The notes: generated by a model not told the origin, from the sequence alone. A stretch of 64,000 nt of DNA from Planococcus citri (GCF_950023065.1 NC_088679.1:27900001-27964000); one strand, 5' to 3'; positions 41,579 through 54,139 are shown, counted from the stretch's first letter. Numbers and translations are program-made.

Positions 41579-43870
41579 ATACACAAGTTCAACGTTCCAA
41601 ATTAATTGGTGCAGGTGAATCGCAAATCTGCGGAGACGAGTTAAAAAGAGCGTTTTTTTCTACACGTTGGAAATCTTAATTTTGAAAAAAATCCAAAATT
41701 GTCAATTTTTGCAACGAATCAATCGTAACTTCTTTTATCCTTTAAAATCGACTTCAAGAACACTTTCCAGAGCGATTTGAAATTGCCGGAGGAAAAAAAA
41801 CTTTTACTGGAGGCTCCAAAATCAGTTCGAAAATGGTTGCTATCGATTCGGAAGGTCGACTTTGGAGGGTAGACCATGTTTTGAGTAATTTCTTTCAAAA
41901 ATTGACGATTTTGGAATTTTTTTTCAAATTTGAGATTTACAACTTGTGAAAAAAATACCTGCTCTTTTCGATTCGTCTTCTCGAATTCACGAATCACCTG
42001 CCTCCAATCAGAGGGCCCGAGGCAAATTGCCCCATTTAGCCCCCCCTCCCTCTACGACCCTGATGTCATTTTTGAAAATCTTGTTCATCTTTTCTGGAAT
42101 TTTCAAATTGGTGAAAAATGTACTTTGAACTGGCACTCTTGAAACTTCGCGATAACTGTTCGTTTTTGGTCCTTTTTCCAAAGAAATTTGAAATTTGAAG
42201 GGAAGCTGCGAAAGCTCTGGAATGGTCTAAAATTGACCGTTTTGTAAACGATTTTCATCTTAACGATTCCTGGATGGTCTTTGTGAGCAATGAGCATTGA
42301 GATTTCTGGAACCTGATTACCTAACCCTAAAAATGATGATCAATTCAGAATTAGGAGAAATGAGTTGAACCATTCAACTTTTTATTCGTCCTAATTAGTT
42401 ACCTATTAAATTGTTTTTCCAGAAAATAATCCCAAATTTAATTACTGAATTTAGGTGAACATATTTCTACCTACCTTTTCAAGTTCGGTTTCTCTTCAAC
42501 AAATCGAGTTTAATGTGCACGTTTTTCATGTATGAAACCCCGTATTCCATTAGCTGGTTTTTTAACTAAAACAAATGTTTGCAGTATGTACATTTTTTTA
42601 AAGCAACTTTTTTCTCTCTTTTGATACCTTTGTTGTTGATAATTGAAACTCCTCGAGGAATAAAACGTTTATTTAGAAGTTAATAGAACAGCGAGTGTAT
42701 AGCGTGGAAAAAAGAAAACCACTTACTGAATGTCTCGGTACACCTAGCTACTACCTAATTACTGCTTGGAGATGTATTTGTATCACACGTAAACATAAGG
42801 GAAGTCGAAATACGACTAAGAGTAGCGAATATCTCTAAAACAACGTCAACATCGTCGTCGTGCTGCGTTGAGTCGTCGCGTCGTCCAAATTACAAACGTA
42901 AGTAAGCTTTTTAAATCACAATTTGGGATTTCGGAGACGAACCGCAATTACACGACGACGGCCGATTGTTCACCGAGAGATAGAGAGAGAGAGAGAGGTT
43001 AACGAAAGGCGAAATTTAATTAAGTAATTAGTGGAAATATTAATTTAATAAATTTAGCGAATGCTTGGCTAATAGTGAAGTAGGGCGGGGGCCAAGGTTG
43101 GGCGGAAAGCTTTGTGTATAGACCGAGGGTGCGGATTTTACGACGAGCTTTTGTAGCGTTTAGAGCATTTTCAGCTTGAACACAAATCTCTGTGGAATAA
43201 TCCGTCTCTGAAAATTTAATCTTCAAAATTAGTTCAAATAGGTTTTGAAATTTAATGGCGTACCTGTGTAATGCGGAGAAAATAAAGCGTAGGTACCGCC
43301 AATAAATACGGCGAGTTGATATTATTTCACGTTGTCGGAATACAAATAAAGCATCGAAAAGGCTTATTTTCTGATAATTGGGCCTCGATTACGTGAAAGT
43401 TTTATTTGCCGGTGATACGAAAAAGGAAAAAGGGTATACGTGTGTTGAGTGATGCGGTGCGCTATAGTTACTATCGGCTCGGCAGTCTTTTTGTTTAACG
43501 TCGTCCCATTATGACGAACCAAATGTGTGGAAAATTCGCCGAGCTATTGAGGTAATTTTTTGGAAACCGATTGCTATCTAATCGTGTGCGTGTGCGAGAT
43601 GATTCGAATTAGGTACCTAGGTCTTGATGGTGAATGTCGAGTTAAGTGGATAGTTTGGGTTTTGTTGTGTGTTCTGTGTGAAGGCAATTCGTGCTTGAAC
43701 CTTTGGTGGTTTTTTCGTGATGAAGGTTTTTCTCTTTTGATGGGGTTGAAATTTATTACGAAAATACGCGAAGAACAGTTTTATTTCAGCTTACAATACT
43801 TGAGCCTATCTGTACTGGTTTTCCTCAATGCGAGAGCGGACCGCTAGTCATTGTCTTTCGAACCGATTTT
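41579..43870. other. Non-coding DNA; dispersed repeat at 41.7-42.0 kb, unique-looking 42.7-43.9 kb
   Basis: 41720-42000 is a copy of the ~300-bp family expanded at 60-61 kb (ACTGGAGGCTCC, ACGATTTTGGAATTTTT, GTGAAAAAAATACCTG). 42700-43870 is CpG-richer and repeat-poor, with a GA microsatellite at about 42977-42998. An open frame at 43560-43847 has no domain. Confidence 0.5.
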
Positions 43871-43879
43871 CTGGTTTTG

Positions 43880-45175
43880 AAATTTAAAATCGTTCGTCCT
43901 CGGTTAATTGTTCACAAGTAATTCGATCACGAATGAACTGAGTGATTTAGTCTTTCTTGAATGATTTTTCGATTCTGAACAAATCGTTCGCGAACAGATT
44001 GAGAATTGGGTCCAGTTTTGATGACAACATTAAAATTATCAAATTTTGTGATCTAGCTGTCTGTTAGTGTTCGTGATTTGATTTTTTTAGTGGTTTATTC
44101 GTTTGCGAACGTTTTTTTTTATATCTGAGCAAATCGTTCGCGAACGAATTATTCACAATTTTTCTTGTTAGATTGAAGAACGTTTTGTTTTGTTATATCG
44201 TATATCGTCTGATTTTATTTCCAAGAGATTCAGTCCTTCTCAAATGATTCATCATTTGTGAGTGAATCGTTCGCGAACGAATCGACTTCAATTTTTTGAG
44301 TTCGGTTTTGATGAAAGCATTAAAATGATCAAATTATGTGATGTGTCTATTCGCGATTTGATTTTTTAAGTGATTTATTCGTTTGCGAACGACTTTTCTT
44401 CTCCGAGCAAATCGTTCGAGAACGAATTACACATTCACAATTTTTATTGTTCGACTGAAGAACGTTTTGTTTTGTTATGTCGTGTGTCGTCTGATTTGAT
44501 TTCCAAGAGATTTAGTCGTTCTCGAATGATTCATAATTTCTGAACGATTCGTTCGCGAACGATTCGACTTTAATTTTTATTGATGGATTTTCAATGTCAA
44601 GTCTTTCTGAGAGTATTTTGATTTAGTTTGCGTAATTGGTGATCATTCAATTCGCCAATGATTTTTCCTTTTCCACCTATGATCAAATCGTTCGCGAACG
44701 AATCATCTTTAAATTTGATTGATGGATTAGAAAAATTCAAATTTTGCCTCGTTCTCTTCCGCTAAATTCGATTTATAGGAGTAATGCAGTGTAGCTCTCG
44801 AATGATCTGTCGATTCTGAGCATCTGAGCAAATCGTTCGCGAATGAATTGAGTTCACGTTTTGCTAACAGAATTGAAAAATGTCCGGTTCTGTGGTTATA
44901 GTCTGCACCTGAACTAATTTTTTGGTGATTCATTCGTTCGTGAACAATTTTTCTCCTCCCAGCAAATCGTTCGCGAACGAATCATTCACGAATATTTGCA
45001 TTGACAGTTGAAAGAATGCTCCGTTTTGTCTTATCGACCGTGCATCATTTATGATTTTATTTCTCAAGTGATCCAGCCGTTCTTGAATCATGAATGATTC
45101 ATCGCTTATGAGAAAATCGTTCGCGAACGATTTGCTCAGAAAAGAAGAATCGTTCGCGAACGAATTATTCGCAAT
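43880..45175. repeat. Array of TTCGCGAA palindromes in a ~275-bp degenerate repeat
   Basis: About 13 sites match AAATCGTTCGCGAACGAATN or close variants (near 43983, 44100, 44131, 44266, 44388, 44407, 44547, 44685, 44830, 44933, 44965, 45115 and 45148). The sequence between them is also repeated (GAAGAACGTTTTGTTTTGTTAT at about 44175 and 44458, GATTTTATTTCCAAGAGATT). This gives a higher-order period near 275 bp with two palindromes per unit. The palindromic cores are better conserved than the spacers. Minus-strand open frames here (SFANDS repeats) are by-products. Confidence 0.85.
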
Positions 45176-45180
45176 TTTTA

Positions 45181-45772
45181 GGGTTTTTGCTGCTAGCAGC
45201 ATAAACCCTATTGCAATTGATTATTTTCAATTTAGTTTGTAGCCAATCAGTGAATAGTATTTCGGAGAGACCCATTCTGTGATTTGGATAGGAGAGTGCA
45301 TAGAGTCTACGTGACGTCATCGCCGCGTATAGGCGACGTTTTTGACGAAATGTCAAATGTGATGTGTGATGTGTCACATTTTGATGATTTTTTTCATCAA
45401 TTATTAATATTATTATTCATTCAACATGTTCTATGTCGAATACCGAATAGTTTTTCAATTAATAAATAACTTGTAAGTTGAAAGATAGGTACCTATTTAA
45501 AAAAAGGTGATGCGATTTTGATTCGAATGTACATAATGCGGATGGAAAGCAGGAAAGCTAGCTGAAAGCTGTGGAAGAGGGGGGGTTAAAAGCTAAAACT
45601 TGAAAGCTAGCCAAAGCCAGAAGCTTTATTTATTCAGTTTTCTTTTATTTTATTTTTTTTGCAAATTCATTACTCTGTAAATTTCTTGCTTTTGGCAGTG
45701 ATCAAAAAAACTAAAAAGCACCCAACAAAAAGCAAAAACCCCTTTGCAATCAGCGAATAGCTGATGGCTTGT
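45181..45772 (+). mobile_element. Hairpin-ended element B
   Basis: Left end GGGTTTTTGCTGCTAGCAGC then ATAAACCC (hairpin) and TATTGCAATT. Right end GCAAAAACCCCTTTGCAATC then AGCGAATAGCTGATGGCTTG. Both ends match element A at 36877-37552, while the interiors differ. The middle contains an AAAGCTAGC-rich stretch and no clear coding. It starts directly after the TTCGCGAA array. Confidence 0.6.
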
Positions 45773-48700
45773 TATTCATAGAGTGAAAGAACGCTTTGTT
45801 TCATGTCAAGAAATAATTCATATGATTTTTTTCCAAGTTCTTGAAAGTCAGACAAAATATTGTGAAATCAGATCACTCTAAAGTCTAAATATTGAAACTT
45901 GATCAAATTTTTCTCCACGTTTTTAAGAATCTGATATTATTAAAATGTCAGAAATTCGTATTTTCTCTCAGTCTTGAAAAGTCTGGCATAATTTCAACAA
46001 TTTACCGAAATTTTTTCAAAGTTTTTAAAGGCTGGAGGTTGTGAAGAATTCAAGAATTGTTTTCAAGTTTTCAAAAATCGGCGTCACGCTTGGCATTTTG
46101 AAAATTTTCCCGCGACGTAAAATAAAATTACTTACCTTCTGTGTTTCCGTTTCAAATTCCCCATCAATGATATGCAGAACTGACAATTGTTGGAAATTGA
46201 GGGGAAAAAAAGAAAAAAAATTTTGTTGCAATTTTGAAAAATGTGTGTTTCATAAATATTTTTCTCTCAAGTTTCTGCAGGTACGTACGTAATTGTACTT
46301 ATTTTACCACTTGTCCATTCTACTGATTTACACTTTCCAGAGCCAGATTTAAATAATTATGTAGCTTATGCAGACGGGAACAAAATGCCAAATTGATGAA
46401 AAAGTATAAAGTTCCGTAACCTGGAAATTTTTCCTATTTTTTCCTAAATTTTTTTGAGACTATGTGAGCCACAACTCAACATTCAATTTCCTTTTTTTTC
46501 AAACAATTGACAGCTCACAATGAAAAATGTTCATACTCGTATTATAACAAAACCAGAATGAGGTTGGATCAGGTATCACGCAGTTTTTGATTTCGAAAAT
46601 TTTCATTTTAGAAATTCTAAAATTTAGAAAAAAAATTGTGAAGGAACTGAAGTTTGAGATTTTTTTTTTTGGAATTTGAAGGGGAAAATGAGACTTGAAC
46701 CTCAATTTCAATGTAAAAATTTAGAATTTATCAAATTTTCGAAGTTGAATTCGAAAAATTTATTGTAAAAGCGATCAAAAATTAATTTTTATGCATAATG
46801 CTACATAGAAAATATAGTAATTCTGAAATATACATTTTTCAAAATCAAAAACCCCCGCAACCATTTGATTCTGTTCCATTATAATTTCATCTTTTGTCTT
46901 ACTGTGAAAAATTCTCCCAACGAGCTGTCGAAATTGCCGATAAAAAAGAAATAATCTTACCTATAGCTGTAAGTGCTGTGTTTTGGGGCATTAAATCGAA
47001 TTTGGTCATTCTTTTCTGGATATGGTGTTTCAGTAGTACGAGGTGTAAACAAATTGGTAAATAAATAAGTTTTGAGAATTTTGCAAGCGATTTTAAAAGA
47101 GTTGAAAATGAATTGAATTTTCAACAGTTCGATTCTTTTTTGAAAATGGTTTCAAAATAGTTGCCTTGGAACTCTTTTCAAAATTTGTATTGTTGAGTCC
47201 GCTGAAGAGTTGATTAATGTTCAAAAAAAGTTTTCTCAACCCTGGGAGTCTTTCGTCGAAATGGTCCATAATCTTAAAATCCTTGTTTATTGGTCAATTT
47301 CACAATTTCAAGCTAATCTTGGAATTTTTTTTATTTATTTTTTTTGCGAAAATTACTTACAAATCCATTTTTTATTTGGCCTTGTTTTATGATCTTTTAA
47401 TATTCGTACTTAGGTATTTCGAATCACACGGTCAACAATCCTTCAGCATGCATTTATTTTATGACCTGGTTCAGTGATTCTCTCCTTTTTTTTCAGACAT
47501 GCCTTTTTTGAGTGCTACTTTTTTTTCCAAGTTTACCAACTTCCTCCCTATTCATTTTACAGTGTTTTGGATTGCATCTCTTTTGAAAATATTCACAAAG
47601 TACCAGATATTTATTCAAATATACGTAAATAGCAACCCACGTAAGCGCATATTAGGTTCTATAAAAGTACCTTCGCAAGATTAAAAACTTCTAAATACAT
47701 ACAATGCACTCGTTAATTAGTATCGAGAGCTTTTAATAGGCTGCTTTAACGTGACATGACGTACTACTATAAACGTTGCTTCCCCTTTCCTGTGGAGATA
47801 GTTCTTTTAAATGGCGTACTCGACGAAAAGTAAATTGAAAAAGATACAATAGCATAACTTCAAAGTATCCTCAAAAACTCACTCGTTCGTGTGGTTTTTT
47901 TTTCTTGGGAAATTCATTTAGTGGGGAAACTCGACTTCAAAGATCATCTCGAGCAGGCTTCATTTATACGCCAGCTATTTACCAGCTACCAGCTTTTTTA
48001 CACGGTGTATTTCAATGGACGGTATAAAGAACGGAATACGCTGCTTGGATGAAAAAAAAATAAGACTCCAAATAGCCTAGTTATTCAATTCGGATATTAC
48101 GCTCATCAATAAAAATGGCGCCATTCTCAGCCTACGCCTACAAGTAGACTACTTACTCTAGTGCTGCTAAGATTCTTCTCTCATTTCCGCGTGGATCATC
48201 TCGTTAACGGTTGACTAAATAAATATGATATGTGAAGTGGATGTCGTTGTCGTTGATGGCGGAATTGCCTCCATCAATTAATCATATGCAATGCTTCTTA
48301 TTATTTACTCGTATTATTGAAATAAAAAATGATGGCAGGGGCGAATGGCGAATCTTAAAAACATGCAGAAAAAATTGTTCGAGGAATTTGAAGCAAAGCA
48401 CATGCTCGATATGCCTATACCTAACGAATACAAATCAAGTTTCCCGCTACGATGTTTGAAAATACCTTAAAGAGTAGAAAACGACATTCAACCAAAACTT
48501 CAAAACTGGAAAAATTATTTGAAATAAACCGAAAGCAAATGCAAAAACTCTCTTGTAATCATGGCTATAGTTCTTTCGCTCACTACCTACGTTTCCAGTG
48601 ATTATTGTTTCAATGGTTCCCAATATCTACATACGAGTATGTACCTAATTACCCACCTGTTGCATTTTTCAAATGCCATGTTAGCTTATTTTTGAAAAAC

Positions 48701-48774
48701 AGTACTGATGTGAGCTTTTAAAAAATAGCTTCCACTGGTGATTGACCGTCAATGTTGATAATTCTATGTTTCAG
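45773..48774. other. Non-coding DNA left of the globin exon
   Basis: AT-rich, and presumably intron of the globin gene if transcription is to the right. A stray right end of the hairpin-ended family (GCAAAAACTCTCTTGTAATC) lies at 48541-48560. No further exon recognised. Confidence 0.5.
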
Positions 48775-48879
48775 TTTATTTGAAACCCATCCAGATGTCC
48801 AACAAGTTTTCATGCCATTTAGCGGAATAGAACTAGAAGAACTGAAACAAAGTAAACAGCTACGAGCACACGCATTAAG
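48775..48879 (+). CDS. Internal exon of a globin X/neuroglobin-like gene
   Basis: The 105-nt exon is flanked by a TTTCAG acceptor (48771-48774) and a GTAATG donor (48880). One base completes an upstream codon, then 34 codons follow, then two bases of the next (phase 2 in and out). It encodes LFETHPDVQQVFMPFSG and ELKQSKQLRAHALR. LF.THP..Q..F.PF is the C-D helix region and the H of LRAHALR is in the distal E7 position of globins. Wording closest to invertebrate globin X/neuroglobin-like proteins, haem proteins that bind oxygen or act in redox. The N-terminal and F-H helix exons were not found in this window, so introns are long. Gene identity is from motif memory. Confidence 0.8.
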
Positions 48880-51511
48880 GTAATGAATATTTTTTAATTT
48901 ACATGTTAGGTATATTGGAAGAAGTATGTAGTTTTTGAATAGAGCTCATGATAATGAACATGCTAGATTTGGAATGGAATAATGGAAGTGAGAAAATTTG
49001 ATCTTCGATTTGATGAAAAAAAAAACTTGACTGTTTGTTCGATTGTAGGACTTGAGTTTTGCAAAATGAAATGAAGCTGAATGTTCGCCATGTACGAGTA
49101 GATTGCGCTGTTTTTTGCAAGAGAAGTGATTTTCAAATGTTCTTGCTTGGTCTTGAATATGGAATATTACAACATTGATCAATGAGAAAAGTATCAGTGA
49201 CACCATTTTTTGGTTAAGTTGTGAAATGAAAGGCTGCGAATTTGAAAAATGATCGAGAAAATGAATATGTAGTTACTGGCGTTGAAAAATTAATTAATTT
49301 TGTTATGACAACTTCTTGCCTCGGACCAAAATTTAAAAAGTAGGTACCTATATTTGTTTGTGAATTAATTTTTATAAAATGGTGAATCATCAAAGTTTGA
49401 GCTTTGATAACTTTTTAAATTTTATTCCTAAACAAAAAGTTAGTATATTAAAATATTACTTCATTTTTCAACTCATGTACAGATTTTCTCAATGATTCGT
49501 TGAATTAAAAGGGAATTTGTAGCCATTTCAGTTTTCAATCTAGGATAACTGAGAGTACTTAAATGTGAACAAATTTTGCTCATTTTTAGTGTAGTCTATA
49601 CTCGTCCCTATCTTCAAAAATTGATTTTCAGTTCAACTTGGAAAACTGTAGGTACGTAATTACTCAACATTCTGGGTGTTGAAGTGCTTTTTCCGATTTA
49701 AATGGCGAATTTTAAAAATCTAATTTTTGTTCAAAAATAGAAAAAAAATCAAAGTTTTATCAAATCGAGCTAGAAAGCTGGAATTTGATGTGTACTCCAT
49801 TTTCAAGCCATTCAAATCGATTGGAAACGATTTCGAACCTTCTTAAGCAATTCTGGAGCCTCTACCAAATGATTTCAGGTTGAAGTTAGAGGTATCCGAA
49901 CCAAATTCCAACAGACTGAGTAGACTTTTGTTAATTTCAAACCATTCTGGAGCCTCCATCTGTGTTCAGGGTGTTCCTTATTTTCAAAATGAGTCTTAGG
50001 TTTTTCACGTTTTCAATTAAGAAATTCTTGGAAAAATCATACGTGCTCGAGTTGATTTACCTAAGCAGTTTTTATGGCACTTTTTGAGAAACTGAAATTT
50101 CCTAGATATAGCTGAAGGCTCCAGAACTACTTGAAATCACCTTCAATCGATTAGGAGAAGGGATTAAAAATAGAATGGTCAATTTCAACTCTCTAGGTCA
50201 ATTCGGTGACGTTTTTATTTTTATTTTCTCATTTTTGACTCAAATTTGATTTTCAAAAATTCGCCAAGTATCGAAAAACTTTGTTTAGTTCAAAAATTAG
50301 TCTGCTAGTTGAGATACCTTTCTTGTTAGAAGTGTTCAATTACATATATCTATCCAATTCTAAAGTAGGTACAAGAATGATTTCATGAATGATGACGAAC
50401 GCATACGTACTTAATCCTGGATATATTTACAAGTTTACCTTTTCTAACGTAACAAAAAGTGAACCCTCGACTATGGTAGCGCAGTGCAACGTTAGCAGAA
50501 GGGATTATACTCCTGCGAGGGTGTAAAAAATCAACGATGTGTTATATAGGTAGGTAGTAATAAACGTTAGCCAATTATAAAGTTTGCGGTTCTGATAAAA
50601 GTTACGTGTAACCTTTTTTTACGTGAAAAAGAAAGGGGGAATAAAATCCTCGATAAATTTTTGATCAACTTTCATTTGTCTGAATGTTTTGACGAGCTTT
50701 TGCACGTAGGAGGCGGGCAGATGCCTACAATAAAAAAACAAAACACTAGTTGTAGGTAAATTTTAACAAACGTTTTATTTGAAATTTAAAATTGCTTTTA
50801 ACGAAAGTAGTCATTAATGTTTACAAAAGTCTCGCGTATACAAGTGCGCTTCTCCGGCGTAAAGCTCTTGAATACATGTGAATTTCTGATTACGCTCGTA
50901 TAGCGAATACAAAAGTCACGCTATTCTTTTACACGACGCTTACGAGTTCTCAAGATGATAAATATTTAAATTTTGTAGTTTCGCGCATGAATTCTTTATC
51001 AGGCGAATGTGTGTTTTTCGAAATGTTTATTAATGATAACGTCGTAAAAACGTGACCTCTTGACGATAGGTTGTGTACGTACATGCAGGATGTCGGGATA
51101 GCTGTTGTGTTTTGATTTATTTGGGCCGAGAAGGAGATGATCTGTTTTTTTTCGATCGTGATCATTCATTTATTTTATTTTTATTGAGCTGATTTGATCA
51201 GTATTACATGGTCAAATCCTCTCCCCCCCCCTCAATTTGTTTCATGCTAGCAATTTTTCTTCTCCTTTCCAAATTCGGATCTGTTTCTTTGTGAAGCATA
51301 TGAACGTGATAAAAGCCTTTTGATTTTGGAAAGCATGAATTTGTAGTTAGCTTCGTTGTATTTCTTAAAGTTCAATGGGGCTGGCAAATAGAACCTACAT
51401 TTAAATTGAGCTTTTGGAGGGATTCGCCTCTATGGTTTCTTTTCTTCAAATTTCTGGGAATGTTTTTGAAGGCTCGTCTTCTAAGAATTTTCTCCTGCTG
51501 TTGCTACCTAT
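48880..51511. other. Non-coding DNA right of the globin exon
   Basis: 49780-50170 holds several GGAGCCTCC/GGCTCC-type repeat fragments in both orientations (TTCTGGAGCCTCTACC, GAAGGCTCCAGAAC). No exon, RNA gene or strong repeat elsewhere. Confidence 0.5.
50463..50522 (+). other. tRNA-like 60-nt fold, degenerate
   Basis: A perfect 7-bp closing stem (ACCCTCG/CGAGGGT) encloses a TGGTAGCGCAGTG segment resembling an RNA polymerase III A-box and an AGGGATTATACTCCT stem-loop in the T-arm position. It is too short for a full tRNA and lacks GGTTCGA, so I do not call a tRNA gene. It could be a decayed tRNA or SINE head. Confidence 0.25.
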
Positions 51512-51908
51512 AGGACACTATAACAGAGGGTATGCTGGTTCACCATTTTCTTGTGTAAACATATTTTTTTAAAGTCAAAAACAATGACATTTACAAAAAT
51601 TTTACAGGCATCCTTTTTTGTAGAAAATGAGAAAATAATACCCATTTTGCAAAAATATTGACATTTCATGCAGTAGTACCTGAGATTTTGATCAAATGAA
51701 AAACATTATGAACATTTTTTTTAGATTTCTCAGGTTCTTCTATAGGCTAGCATAAAACTTCAAGATTTTTGCAAAATTTATCATATTTCTTCATTTTTTT
51801 TACAAAAACGAACTCTTGTAAAATTTTTGTAAATGTTGTAGTTTTTGACTTGAAAAAAAATTCACTTTTGCTAGCAAATGATAGACCAGCATGCCCCCTG
51901 TTATGGTG
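51512..51908. mobile_element. ~395-bp foldback MITE inserted in an integrase remnant
   Basis: Left arm about 51516-51610 (CACTATAACAGAGGGTATGC, CTGG, AAAAACAATGACATTTACAA). Right arm about 51813-51908 is the inverse (TTTGTAAATGTTGTAGTTTT, CCAGCATGCCCCCTGTTATG). It interrupts the minus-strand integrase frame after the AVEH codons. Duplication of the target could not be settled. Confidence 0.75.
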
Positions 51909-52265
51909 CTCTACTGCTATGGAGTCAGCCATTGTGTTTTCAAGTGGTGGAATCCATACTTTTGATGTAAAAATGTCCTTCATGACAAGTAAAAACCCTT
52001 GTTTTCCATGCTCATTGGTGAATAAGTCCATATAGATCTGCTGACAAGATGTCTGCTATTGTGTATGATCCTATTTGTGAGTATTGTAATCAATCCTCCT
52101 CATTGTAACCTTGTTGGTCTTGCAGGTTACACTTTCACTTGTAATGAAGTGAGCTATTAAGAGGCTGTTTAACGAGCCGTTTGTAGCTGTATTCCTCATG
52201 CAGGTACAGCATTGTGTCTTTAAAGAGTTCATCCGGCATGACTCAGACTCTTGATCCATCCTTGA
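51909..52265 (-). pseudogene. LTR-retrotransposon integrase fragment
   Basis: The minus strand reads QQIYMDLFTNEHGKQGFLLV then MKDIFTSKVWIPPLEN and TMADSIAVEH. This is the first catalytic D region and the D.FT...PL...TA pattern of integrase cores in gypsy or BEL-type elements. Upstream (about 52090-52150) TCKTNKVTMRR suggests the end of the HHCC zinc-binding part, in another frame with stops. The rest is lost, and the right end abuts the foldback MITE. Confidence 0.65.
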
Positions 52266-52455
52266 ATTTTTGATACAAGATTTTCAAGTCGCCTTCATGT
52301 ATGTATTATCTTGGGCTTGGAATAATCCCAAGAAAATAATTTGTTCAAATAAAATCAGCAGTAATGTGGTGGAGAATTCAAATGTGTATGGCGTTTTTAC
52401 AGTTGCAGTAGGTTGGCATTTTTCTAATTCATTCAAATCTACAAGTACATGGTTG
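52266..52455 (-). pseudogene. Short coding-like remnant between two retroelement fragments
   Basis: The minus strand encodes HVLVDLNELEKCQPTATVKT before decaying. It could belong to the non-LTR element to its right or the LTR remnant to its left. Not recognised. Confidence 0.25.
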
Positions 52456-53300
52456 CTTTAAAGTGGTGCGACGTGATTCTATATGTGGTGGGTTTACCTG
52501 TTTCAAGGTCATAACTTTGGTTACTAAAGCTGTGAGGCCCTCAAGCCATCTTTCAAATACTTCTTCTGGCATAGCTTATGACATTTTGTTCTTCACGAGT
52601 AGGTTGTATGTTTTACCCCCGAGTTTTTTGTTGCTGCAGAAAAACCTCCAGGCGCGTTCTTTTTCAACGGCTATTGCTTTGCGGTATATCTATCTAATCT
52701 GTTTTTTCAGTTCGATGGATACTGCAGATTCTAGTGGAGTTTGATTTCTCTTTTTAGTTTGGTTTGCAGCTCTGTTTGTATGCTTGTTTGAGATTTTCCA
52801 GTTCTGGTGTCCACCAGCTGATGATGGTCTTGTTTTGTATTGTGGTTGATGCTTGGATGGTACAGTTGTATAGGTAGATTGCTAAACTCTTACAGTGTTC
52901 ATCTATTTCCTGGGTAGTTGAATTTTCTGTCATGGTTAGCAGAGGGTTGGCTGGTAGTACATCTTGTAAGGCTTCAAAGTTAACTTTATATTTGATTGCT
53001 TTTTTGGGAATGTTCACATTGCGGTGATGATATTGTATGTATAAGATCAGCTTGTGGTCTGATAAAAGGTCTTCAGAGTCGACTTTCCATTCGGTGATGT
53101 TGTTATTGGTAGTTAAAGTGTAGTCTTGAGTCAGTGTTGTGTATGAACAGGTGTGCCTCATCTATGAAGTTCTCAAAAATAACGCCTCTGTTATTGGTCT
53201 GCTATCCTAGAATGTGACTGGTGTTGCAGTTGAAATCTCCTGCGATTGTGACTGGATTGTTAGAAGTTGATATGACATCATTTACAGATTTTATTTTATT
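52456..53300 (-). pseudogene. Non-LTR retrotransposon (R1/Jockey-like), endonuclease and linker remnant
   Basis: Reading downward on the minus strand: NPVTIAGDFNCNTSH (apurinic-endonuclease GDFN motif, about 53255-53210) followed by NNRGVIFENFIDEAHL. A frame change then leads into the frame with TEWKVDSEDLLSDHKLILY (catalytic SDH) and WWTPELENLKQAY (linker). Further stops precede ERAWRFFCSNKKLGGKTYNL and EVFERWLEGL, as found just before the reverse transcriptase. The polymerase domain itself is absent. The clade is a guess from endonuclease style. Confidence 0.8.
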
Positions 53301-53900
53301 TTTAACAACATTAGCTCAATCATGTAGGCTAAAATAGTACCAAAACTTACTTCAGTTACTTCTAGCGCTATCTGTGCTCTGTATTTGAGACATGTATTAT
53401 AGCGTGTTTGGCTTAGAGTTGTTTCTTTAATCACGTCAGTTTCACTAGTTGAGAGTGCGTTACTGCATATACCTACTTGTACTGTTGAGCACATTTTATC
53501 CTTTTGTTGAAAGATATCAATCCGTTTAATATGTTCAATAATTCCTTCTTCATTCGAATCAGCAAGTCGAATGCCTTCTGGTATCATGTTGCCTATGTTG
53601 TCCCAACACACATTGTGCACTGTCAGCTATAGGTGTGCTGATTTGCCTATAAAAAAATTATTTTGCCTCGGGGATGGTGGTAGTGGTACCTTCATTAATA
53701 AAAGATGCAGGGTAATGTTTCAATACTGTGCACGTGCCTGGATTGAGGACTTTTATTTGTAATTCATCAGTGTGTCGAACTCCGCAATGAAGCAGCTTTT
53801 TCCTATTGGTATTAGTTTACTTGCTCCTATAGTTGCACTGAGTAGATCCTGGTCTACAACAACCAGACATTCAGTAGTGATTGATCTTTGGGTAGGTAAT
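53291..53900 (-). pseudogene. Upstream remnant of the same non-LTR element
   Basis: The minus-strand frame (LTVHNVCWDNIGNMIPEGIR, then KYRAQIALEVTEVSFGTILA) is open for about 110 codons and runs toward the GDFN motif. It probably includes the endonuclease N-terminal half and perhaps ORF1 sequence further up (SATIGASKLIPIGKSCF near 53830). There is no start, and several stops lie above 53640. Confidence 0.45.
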
Positions 53901-54139
53901 TTTCTTAGATATAAATAGAAGCTCTAAAACGTGTTCAACATTTTCCAAGATAACCGCACTCTCTTCTTTGAAATTAGTAGGGAATTCCCAGTCCCAACTT
54001 TTCAGCAATATGGAACCTAAAAATACAACTTTGATTTTAAAAAAATCCATAAAAACACAATTACATTACAGTCATTACTTTCCAAGTCCGCGGATTTTTG
54101 CACGAGTGATCTTCAACTTTTTTCAAAATCAAACCACAT
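53901..54139. other. Non-coding spacer
   Basis: AT-rich, nothing recognised. Confidence 0.4.

Noticed and set aside
44727..45202. Minus-strand frames with repeated SFAND motifs
   Set aside because: They come from translation of the TTCGCGAA palindromes, not from a gene.
52463..52744. + strand 93-codon frame as a gene
   Set aside because: It is antisense to the non-LTR remnant, which shows recognisable linker motifs on the minus strand.
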